The notes below the pieces were generated by a model. It was not told the origin of the DNA and made no database searches. It was given only the letters and a program-made list of their open reading frames with translations. From positions 86,964 to 150,963 of the forward strand of contig MNRQ01000020.1 in assembly GCA_001916035.1 (NCBI GenBank): a stretch of 64,000 nucleotides of DNA, written 5' to 3'. This stretch comes from Clostridium sp. 27_14 (GTDB lineage: Bacteria > Bacillota > Clostridia > TANB77 > CAG-508). The position numbers and the translations under genes are program-made. Shown in pieces: positions 57,694 to 64,000 of this stretch. Position 1 is the first letter of the stretch; every line of letters begins with the position of its first letter.

Positions 57694-57707
57694 CTCACCT
57701 CGACCAT
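57694..57707 (+). other. attR (14-bp core) of the tRNA-Pro element
   Basis: TCACCTCGACCATA, exact match to 42554-42567, 150 bp after the integrase. Confidence 0.85.
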
Positions 57708-57728
57708 AGTTTATTTTAAAAAGTAAAT

Positions 57729-58313
57729 TCAAAAATTATTATTATGATCAGTTAATTTAAATTTATTATCCCTATACATAAAACATTCTTTATCATGAGA
57801 ATATATAACTCCTATAGCTTGCAAATAAGAGTATATTATTGTACTACCCACAAACTTCATTCCCCTTTTCTGTAAATCTTTTGATAAGTTATCAGACAAT
57901 TGATTTGTAGTTTTATCTGGTTCATATATAATTTTATTTTCTGTAAAATTACTCAAATAATTATAAAATGTTCCATATTCTTTTTGTATACCCTTAAAAA
58001 TTTTTGCATTATTTACACTAGCTTTTATTTTTAATTTATTTCTAATTATTTTTTCATTTTGTAATAATTTCTGTACCTTATTATCATCATAATTACATAT
58101 TTTATCAATACCAAAATTATCATAAGCCTTTCTAAAATCTTCTCTTTTATTTAACACACATTCCCATGAAAGTCCTGCTTGAAAAGACTCCAAAATAAGC
58201 ATTTCAAATAAATATTCATCATTAAAATTAGGTCTACACCATTCTTCATCATGATATTTTACATACTTTGGATTTTTTATATTACACCATTTACATCTAA
58301 TTTTATTATTCAA
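57729..58313 (-). CDS. tag: DNA-3-methyladenine glycosylase I
   Basis: 194 aa. Excises 3-methyladenine from alkylated DNA. Family motifs CKWCNIKNPKYVKYHDEEWC with the zinc-binding Cys/His, FEMLILESFQAGLSWECVLN (recognition Glu and Trp) and KRGMKFVGSTIIYSYLQAIG (helix-hairpin-helix region). N-terminal zinc ligands and a C-terminal HDKECFMY complete it. First chromosomal gene to the right of the element. Confidence 0.93.
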   Translation of the reverse strand: MNNKIRCKWCNIKNPKYVKYHDEEWCRPNFNDEYLFEMLILESFQAGLSWECVLNKREDFRKAYDNFGIDKICNYDDNKVQKLLQNEKIIRNKLKIKASVNNAKIFKGIQKEYGTFYNYLSNFTENKIIYEPDKTTNQLSDNLSKDLQKRGMKFVGSTIIYSYLQAIGVIYSHDKECFMYRDNKFKLTDHNNNF

Positions 58314-58407
58314 CCTTGTATTTTCCTCCTCATTAAAGCACTATTCACTTTGCTAGTATATTAGCGTTAATATATTAAATCAAACCTTTTTATTTTCAAT
58401 TTTCTAT

Positions 58408-60612
58408 TTACCTCAATCTTAATGCATTTAATACTACCGTTAAACTACTTATTGTCATTGCAAAAGCTGCTATCATTGGATTCATTGTTATTCCAAATGG
58501 CTGCAAAATTCCACATGCTATAGGTACCATACATATATTATAGAAAAATGCCCAAAATAAATTTTGTTTTATATTTCTTATTGTTTTCTTACTAATTTCT
58601 ATTAATTCCTCTATTTTTTCCAAATTATCATTCATTAAAACAACTTCTGCTGAATCCATTGCAATATCTGTTCCACTTGATATTGATACACCTATATCTG
58701 CTGTTACCAAACTTACACTGTCATTTATTCCATCTCCACACATCATTACCAAACCTTGTTCTTTTAGTTTCTTTATTTCTTCTGCCTTTTGATTTGGTAA
58801 TACATTTGCTACAACTTTTTCTATCCCTAATTGCTTTGCTATAGCATTTGCTGTTTTTTCATTATCTCCTGTTAGCATAATTACTTCTATTTTTCTTTTT
58901 TTCAATTTTTCTATTATTTCTTTGCTTTCTTCTTTTATTAAGTCTTTTACTCCTATTAATGCTATTATTTTTTGGTCTTGTGCCACATATAATATGCTGT
59001 TTCCTTCTGTTACTAAGTCAGTTTCATCATCTTCTTTTTGTATTTTTATATTATTTTCCTGCATTAATTTTTTGTTTCCTATTAAATATTTGTATGATCT
59101 TTCTTGTTCTTTTATTTCTGCTACTACACCATATCCTGCTATTGCTTCAAAATTATTTATTTGTTTTAGTTCTATATTTTCTTCTCTTGCTTTTTCTACT
59201 ATTGCTCTTGCTATTGGATGTTCAGATTTATTTTCTATACTTGCCACTATTTCTATTATTTCTTTTTCTTTTAAATTACTATAATTATATATTTTTGATA
59301 TTGTCAATTCACCTTTTGTTAGAGTTCCTGTTTTGTCAAAACATATTGTTTTTATTTTATGTGCATTTTCCAATGCTTCACTTGTTTTTACTAATATTCC
59401 ATTTTTACTTGCTTTTCCTGATGAAATTACTATTGCCAATGGTGTTGCTAGACCTAAACTACATGGACATGCTACTACCAATATTGTTACAAATATGTTT
59501 ATAGCTGTTGCTAAATTCTTGCTTATTGCTAACCATATTATAAACGCTATTATTGCTATTATTATTATTGTTGGTACAAAATATCCACTTATTTTATCTG
59601 CTACTTTTGCTATTGGTGCTTTAGTATTTGTTGCTTCTACAACCAATCTTACTATTTCTGATACTGTTGATTCTTTTCCTATTTTTTCTGCTTTATATTT
59701 TATTGTTCCTTCATAATTTATACTTCCTGCAATTACCTTTGAGCCCTTTTCTCTTTTTACAGGTACACTCTCACCTGTTATAAATGATTCATTTATATGT
59801 GTAACTCCTTCTATTACCTCTCCATCTACGGCTATTTTTTCCCCTGGCTTACAAATTACTATATCACCTTTTTTTATTTCATCTAATGTTACTGTTTCTT
59901 CTTTCCCTTCTCTTTCTATTATTGCATGATTAGGTGTTATACTCATCAATTGTTTTAAAGCCTCTTTGGTTTTATCCTTATTTTTATTTTCTACATATTT
60001 TCCTATTTTAATAAAAAAGATTACTATTGCTGCTGATTCATAATACAGGTTTTCAACATACATTACTTGTCCTTTTATTATTTTTACTGTTCCATATATA
60101 CTGTAAACAAAACTTGCTATTACTCCTATGGCCACTAATGTATCCATATTTGGTGTTTTATGAACCAAATTCTTATATCCGTTTTTTAATATATCTTTTC
60201 CCATTATTAATACAATTGTTGTTAATATTAATAATGCTATTGCATAATTTACTGGATTATGCATCATATCTAAATATGGTATTACTGGCAATTTTACCAT
60301 ATGTGCCATTGATATATATAATATTAATATTGATACTATACTTACTCCTATTAATTTATTCTTTTCCTTTGTTTGCTTTTTTTCTTCACTTTCTAATTTA
60401 TATATACCCAAACTGGCAAATCCCGCTTTTTCAATATATTTCTCTACTTGTTCTAAGTTTATTTTTGTGTTATCATATTCTATACTTGCATTATTCATTA
60501 TTAAATTTACTGACGCTGTTTTTATTCCCTTTTGCCTATTCAGATATTTTTCTAATCCTGATGAACATGCACTACATGTCATTCCATCTATTTTTAATAA
60601 CACTTTTTTCAT
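58408..60612 (-). CDS. copA: copper-exporting P1B-type ATPase
   Basis: 734 aa. One N-terminal HMA domain (GMTCSACSS), eight membrane helices with ion-binding VACPCSLGLATP (CPC), phosphorylation DKTGTLTKGE, SEHPIARAI, TGDNEKTA and hinge GDGINDS. Exports Cu(I) from the cytoplasm. Downstream partner of copZ, 63 bp apart. Starts MKKVLLKIDG after AAAGG. Confidence 0.93.
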   Translation of the reverse strand: MKKVLLKIDGMTCSACSSGLEKYLNRQKGIKTASVNLIMNNASIEYDNTKINLEQVEKYIEKAGFASLGIYKLESEEKKQTKEKNKLIGVSIVSILILYISMAHMVKLPVIPYLDMMHNPVNYAIALLILTTIVLIMGKDILKNGYKNLVHKTPNMDTLVAIGVIASFVYSIYGTVKIIKGQVMYVENLYYESAAIVIFFIKIGKYVENKNKDKTKEALKQLMSITPNHAIIEREGKEETVTLDEIKKGDIVICKPGEKIAVDGEVIEGVTHINESFITGESVPVKREKGSKVIAGSINYEGTIKYKAEKIGKESTVSEIVRLVVEATNTKAPIAKVADKISGYFVPTIIIIAIIAFIIWLAISKNLATAINIFVTILVVACPCSLGLATPLAIVISSGKASKNGILVKTSEALENAHKIKTICFDKTGTLTKGELTISKIYNYSNLKEKEIIEIVASIENKSEHPIARAIVEKAREENIELKQINNFEAIAGYGVVAEIKEQERSYKYLIGNKKLMQENNIKIQKEDDETDLVTEGNSILYVAQDQKIIALIGVKDLIKEESKEIIEKLKKRKIEVIMLTGDNEKTANAIAKQLGIEKVVANVLPNQKAEEIKKLKEQGLVMMCGDGINDSVSLVTADIGVSISSGTDIAMDSAEVVLMNDNLEKIEELIEISKKTIRNIKQNLFWAFFYNICMVPIACGILQPFGITMNPMIAAFAMTISSLTVVLNALRLR

Positions 60613-60675
60613 TTTTATTTTATTCCTTTCTCAAGGCTATGACTCCATTGCCACTGAACACAGGCAAAATTATAA

Positions 60676-60885
60676 CTATTTTTCTGCCCTAAATCCTGCC
60701 TCTTCAATTTCAATTATTATTTGTTTTTCTGATACTTTCTCATTATCATAAGTTATTACTGCTTCTTCTTCTTCAAAGCTTACTTTTGCTTTTTCTACTC
60801 CTTCTATATTATTTAACACTTTTTCTAATCTACTAGAACATCCTGTACAATGCATTCCTTCTATTTTTAATTTTATATCTTTCAT
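60676..60885 (-). CDS. copZ: copper chaperone CopZ
   Basis: 69 aa HMA protein with GMHCTGCSSRLEKVL (MxCxxC) and a ferredoxin-like fold; delivers Cu(I) to CopA. First gene of the operon. The gap to copA (60613-60675) has no terminator. Confidence 0.9.
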   Translation of the reverse strand: MKDIKLKIEGMHCTGCSSRLEKVLNNIEGVEKAKVSFEEEEAVITYDNEKVSEKQIIIEIEEAGFRAEK

Positions 60886-60913
60886 AATATTTCTTTCCTT
60901 TCATATTTTTTAT

Positions 60914-60942
60914 ATTATATACATTCTGTACAATTTTATCAA
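60914..60942 (-). promoter_or_regulatory. copZ-copA promoter with TACA-N3-TGTA site
   Basis: On the minus strand there is TTGATA, 17 bp, then TATAAT, with TACAGAATGTA in the spacer (60920-60930). It resembles the CopY box TACANNTGTA with one extra base; copper regulation is inferred. No regulator gene is in the window. Confidence 0.6.
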
Positions 60943-60944
60943 TA

Positions 60945-61175
60945 GCTCTGGTCCTATTATTTGGATTTTCTTACTTTTTCGGCCTTTTTATACGTCTATT
61001 CTTGATAAGTATGCATAGAAACTGTATATTATTTTACAATTTACAATATTTTCAATTTCTACACTATTTCCGAATCCTTTTTGCAGTCCTGAACATATTA
61101 CTTTTCCATCTGCTATTTATACTTCTTCTGAGTGATGCGTTCCTACTAAGTCTATTTCAGTGTGTTTTTTTTCTT
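60945..61175 (-). pseudogene. eroded coding fragment upstream of copZ
   Basis: On the minus strand one frame reads HTEIDLVGTHHSEEV, stop, IADGKVICSGLQKGFGNSVE and on to YAYLSRIDV, stop, then KGRKSKKIQIIGPELL. Two stops split an otherwise protein-like sequence. No start or ribosome binding site. I do not recognise the parent gene. Confidence 0.35.
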
Positions 61176-61267
61176 TAAGGAAAACTGGTTTTTTATATTT
61201 CTTATATTTCTAAAAACAAAAAATTACCACAAAATATGGACTAATAATAGTCCATATTTTTACAAAT

Positions 61268-61420
61268 TTATTTAATTTCTTCTACACTCACATCACTATA
61301 AAAATCAGCAATTAAATCATCCAATTCGACACTAAGTTGATAAATAATAGAATAATCCTCACCATCTTCGATGCTTTTATTCAATTTATTTCTTAAATTA
61401 CAAATTTCATCATTTAACAT
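61268..61420 (-). CDS. Spo0E-like sporulation phosphatase
   Basis: 50 aa. Short coiled-coil protein MLNDEICNLRNKLNKSIEDG with the Spo0E signature QLSVELDDLIADFY (SxELDxLI). Family members dephosphorylate Spo0A-P and delay sporulation. AAAGGAGAG precedes this ATG, so 13 upstream codons were dropped. It suggests a spore-forming lineage. Confidence 0.8.
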   Translation of the reverse strand: MLNDEICNLRNKLNKSIEDGEDYSIIYQLSVELDDLIADFYSDVSVEEIK

Positions 61421-61610
61421 TCTAATCTCTCCTTTTCTGATTTTTCCTCTTAAGCACATCTATAAATTACCATATTTTTCCTGTTAAGTCAAGCTAATTT
61501 GTGCTTTTTTATCAAAATTCGTATACCAAATATTGACAATATTTGACAAAAAAATATGATATAAATCATCAAATAAAATTTATACCATATTTTCTACAAA
61601 AAAACATTTT

Positions 61611-62903
61611 TTACTTACTATTAATAACAGACAAAACCATTTTATTTTCAGCAAAAACTTCATTCAAAATTTGTTCTGTATAATCCTTATTAACACTACC
61701 AATTTGTTCTATATAATCAAAACTATTTATCCCCTTAAAATAATCAGCCAAAAACATTCTAGCAATATCTGTAACATCATTATATTCTTTTATATAATCA
61801 CCATAAATAGTCTTTTTAATTCTATTAAAATCCCCTTCAACAATGCCTTTTTCCTTTATAGTCTTTACAGCCTTTTTAAACTCCTCATAAACCTTTTTAG
61901 GATCTTTTGATTGACCAGATAATAGCACAAAAGCATATCCTCTACTAAACTCATAATCCATACTAGGATTAGACATTATAACACCATCATTATATAACTT
62001 TTTATATAAATCTGAGCTCTCACCAAAAATCAAATTCAACAAAATTTCTATTGCAATATGTTTTTTCACAATATCCTCTTTAGTGAAATTTTTAGAATCC
62101 TCAAAAGGTTTATCCTTAATACCTATAGCATACAAAGGTCTACTAACTTCCATATTCTGTTCAACATAATCTTTAACTATATTTTCCGGTTCTTCCGGAT
62201 AAATACGTTTAATCTCTCCACTAGCCTTAATATTCAATAATCTCCTTTTAATCTCAGCAAGCATTGCCTCTGGTTCAAAATCACCACAAACAACCATAGC
62301 CATATTAGAAGGATTATAAAAAGTATTATAGCACTTATACAAAACATCTTTATCTATATGACTTATAGTCTCAACAGTACCAGCTGTATCTATTCTAATA
62401 GGGAAATCACTATACATAGCCTGAACTGCATTCATATACACTTTCCAATCAGGATAATCATCATACATCATAATCTCCTGACTTATAATACCTTTTTCCT
62501 TTTCAACATTTTCATCAGTAAAATACGGATTTTGCACATAATCCATAAGTTCATCTAAAGCCTCATAAAAATTATCTGTACAACTAAACAAATACGCTGT
62601 ATGATCATTTGTAGTATAAGCATTCGCATCAGCACCTAATTCTGTCAAAACATCCAAACTATTTTTACCATTTTTTTGTTCAAACATCTTATGCTCCAAA
62701 AAATGTGCCACACCATCTGGAACCTCTGTAATCTCTGTATCACCAGGTACAACAAACTTGCTATCATTAGAACCATAATTTGTACCCCAAATAACATATT
62801 TCTTTTGTATACCTTTTTTAGGAATTATCATAACACTCAAACCATTATCCAGTTTTTCAATATATAATTTTTCTTTAACTTTCATATTCTCAATAACTTG
62901 CAT
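61611..62903 (-). CDS. yfmH: M16 family zinc peptidase, YfmH-like
   Basis: 430 aa. Inverted zinc motif HFLEH at 67-71 and downstream Glu in EKGIISQEIMM; second half with inactive M16 domain, RGYAFVLLSGQSKD. In Bacillus YfmH pairs with YfmF, which has no zinc site, and is linked to EF-P modification. The partner follows upstream. 148 bp separate the two, with A+T-rich DNA and no clear promoter. Confidence 0.85.
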   Translation of the reverse strand: MQVIENMKVKEKLYIEKLDNGLSVMIIPKKGIQKKYVIWGTNYGSNDSKFVVPGDTEITEVPDGVAHFLEHKMFEQKNGKNSLDVLTELGADANAYTTNDHTAYLFSCTDNFYEALDELMDYVQNPYFTDENVEKEKGIISQEIMMYDDYPDWKVYMNAVQAMYSDFPIRIDTAGTVETISHIDKDVLYKCYNTFYNPSNMAMVVCGDFEPEAMLAEIKRRLLNIKASGEIKRIYPEEPENIVKDYVEQNMEVSRPLYAIGIKDKPFEDSKNFTKEDIVKKHIAIEILLNLIFGESSDLYKKLYNDGVIMSNPSMDYEFSRGYAFVLLSGQSKDPKKVYEEFKKAVKTIKEKGIVEGDFNRIKKTIYGDYIKEYNDVTDIARMFLADYFKGINSFDYIEQIGSVNKDYTEQILNEVFAENKMVLSVINSK

Positions 62904-63049
62904 AAAACTCCCACCTTTCTAAATATTTAAAGTTCACAAAACCAATTTAAAATTCATAAAATATATTTAAAATTCATACGGCGTACGAGGGTACATTGAT
63001 TGAATTTTAAATGAAGTTTAACGACGTCAAAATTGTAATTATTTAAAAA

Positions 63050-64000
63050 TTAACCTTTAAGGAAAAAAATCGTATCCATACCCGTACCAATCTTCTTAGC
63101 CACAGCCAAAACATCACCCCTAGTAACCCTAGAAACCCTATCAATATACTCAGAAAAGTCCATAAACCCACCAGAAAACTCCTGGCCAAACAAATACAAA
63201 ACCTCAGTATCCTGTTCATCATCAATAGTCCTAATAGAATCAACCAAAGACTTCTTAGCAACCGCAACATCCTGATCAGAAAAATCACCATCAACCATCT
63301 GAACAAGTTGTTGTCTAATAATATCAAGAGCCATCTCATAATTCTTAATCTCAATACCACAACGAATAAAAATAGTATTTTTAGCCCTCATGAAATTAGA
63401 ACCAGCAGAATAAGCCAAACTAGCCTTCTCACGCACATTTTGAAACAACTTAGAACTAGCAGTACCACCCAAAATAGAATTATAAATCATAACATCATAC
63501 TGTTGATCCTCGCTATCCAAGCCAACATTCAAAGACAAAACCAATTTACCCTGAGTAATATCCATACTCTCAGTAACAACCTGACCATTATTATTAGCAG
63601 TAACAGCCAAAGAAGGCATAACAAAATCAGGAACTCTAGGTTTCAATAACTCAATTTTAGCATTATCAATAATTTTATCATAAACACTATCATCAACAAT
63701 TCCAGAAACAAAAATATCAATTTTACAATTTTGAATTAGCTGATTATAATACTCATACAAATTAGTTCCATTCAAAACATCTAAATCATCAATATAGCCA
63801 AACTTATACAAAGCAAAAGGCTGATTTTTATACATCTCCTCTATACACCTTTCCATTGCATAACTAGCCTTATTATCAATTTTACCATTAATAATTTGCT
63901 TCAAATTCTCCTTCTCTTGTTCCACATACTCATCACAAAAGCCATTATTTTTAACCAAAGGATTAAAAATAATCTCCAATATTTTATCAATACTCTTCCC
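63050..64000 (-). CDS. yfmF: M16-like YfmF protein, partial (5' end outside window)
   Basis: At least 316 codons; the frame stays open through the right edge (IDKILEIIFNPLVKNNGFCD), so the true start lies beyond base 64000. It has the M16 fold (QGKLVLSLNVGL, GGTASSKLFQNVREK, ASLAYSAGSNF), but a zinc motif cannot be judged in the missing N terminus. Codon use is notably AT-poor in its middle (TTC, GTC, ACC on the coding strand). Confidence 0.8.
   Translation of the reverse strand, partial: GKSIDKILEIIFNPLVKNNGFCDEYVEQEKENLKQIINGKIDNKASYAMERCIEEMYKNQPFALYKFGYIDDLDVLNGTNLYEYYNQLIQNCKIDIFVSGIVDDSVYDKIIDNAKIELLKPRVPDFVMPSLAVTANNNGQVVTESMDITQGKLVLSLNVGLDSEDQQYDVMIYNSILGGTASSKLFQNVREKASLAYSAGSNFMRAKNTIFIRCGIEIKNYEMALDIIRQQLVQMVDGDFSDQDVAVAKKSLVDSIRTIDDEQDTEVLYLFGQEFSGGFMDFSEYIDRVSRVTRGDVLAVAKKIGTGMDTIFFLKG

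Larger units (their letters stand above)
42554..57707. mobile_element. integrative mobilizable element in tRNA-Pro
   Basis: A 15.1-kb element bounded by exact 14-bp repeats. Left arm: repA, tnpV, small gene, NERD-like gene, oriT, mobC, MOBP relaxase. Centre: cargo and candidate defence genes. Right arm: xis and tyrosine integrase next to the right att. No type IV secretion genes, so it needs a helper. Motif TGTTCCGCAA, probably an integrase arm site, occurs near both ends. Confidence 0.85.

Noticed and set aside
58659..60751. Several long plus-strand frames within copA and copZ
   Set aside because: They are antisense to clear copper genes, Leu/Ile/Phe-rich by shadowing, and have no ribosome binding sites.
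63043..63360. Minus-strand Leu/Arg-rich frame overlapping yfmF
   Set aside because: Shadow frame within the peptidase gene.

Overview
The window is AT-rich (roughly 28% GC by eye) Gram-positive chromosomal DNA, most likely from an uncultured, probably gut-associated member of the Clostridia. Supporting features are sigma-A promoters with 17-bp spacers, strong AGGAGG ribosome binding sites, a Spo0E-like gene, a DacF-type carboxypeptidase, a YfmH/YfmF peptidase pair, Tn4451-family genes (tnpX/V/W/Z) and an OLE RNA next to its protein partner OapA. No rRNA operon, CRISPR array or prophage is visible. || Layout. 0-23.8 kb is housekeeping chromosome: dinB with an SOS-type box, a short-chain dehydrogenase, oapA with OLE RNA, thymidylate kinase, a dGTPase-like enzyme, a dicarboxylate/amino-acid symporter, a YtqA-type radical SAM protein, initiator tRNA, a uracil-DNA-glycosylase-like protein, comEA, dacF, an LCP cell-wall ligase, cvpA, DUF5711 and YkvI-like genes, and a Gld-type ABC system. 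|| 23.8-35.9 kb, just after tRNA-Arg(TCT), is a composite and decayed accessory block. It holds a large serine recombinase with two frameshifts, a MOBV relaxase with two frameshifts, a Tn4451-like segment (frameshifted tnpX, then tnpW, tnpZ, tnpV), several oriT-like hairpin sites, and monocistronic small-gene modules that share unusually similar promoters. A 42-bp near-identical direct repeat lies at each end. A tyrosine integrase, a SinR-like regulator, an M18 aminopeptidase and an 833-aa adenosine-deaminase-like fusion protein follow. || 42.55-57.7 kb is a well-bounded integrative mobilizable element in the 3' end of tRNA-Pro(TGG), with 14-bp att repeats at both ends. It has repA, tnpV, mobC, a MOBP relaxase, xis and a frameshifted int. 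Its cargo is a minus-strand operon (XRE, ImmA, GNAT, WYL, HAD nucleotidase, RdgB-like NTPase), a divergent three-gene plus-strand operon (MBL-fold hydrolase, unknown soluble protein, four-TM protein) that I regard as the best candidate for an undescribed system, a Nudix-NTF2 fusion, an AbiE type IV toxin-antitoxin pair and a zinc-finger protein. || 57.7-64 kb returns to chromosome: tag, a copZ-copA copper export operon, a Spo0E-like gene, yfmH, and yfmF, which runs off the right edge. Single-base indels are concentrated in the accessory DNA, while nearly all core genes are intact.
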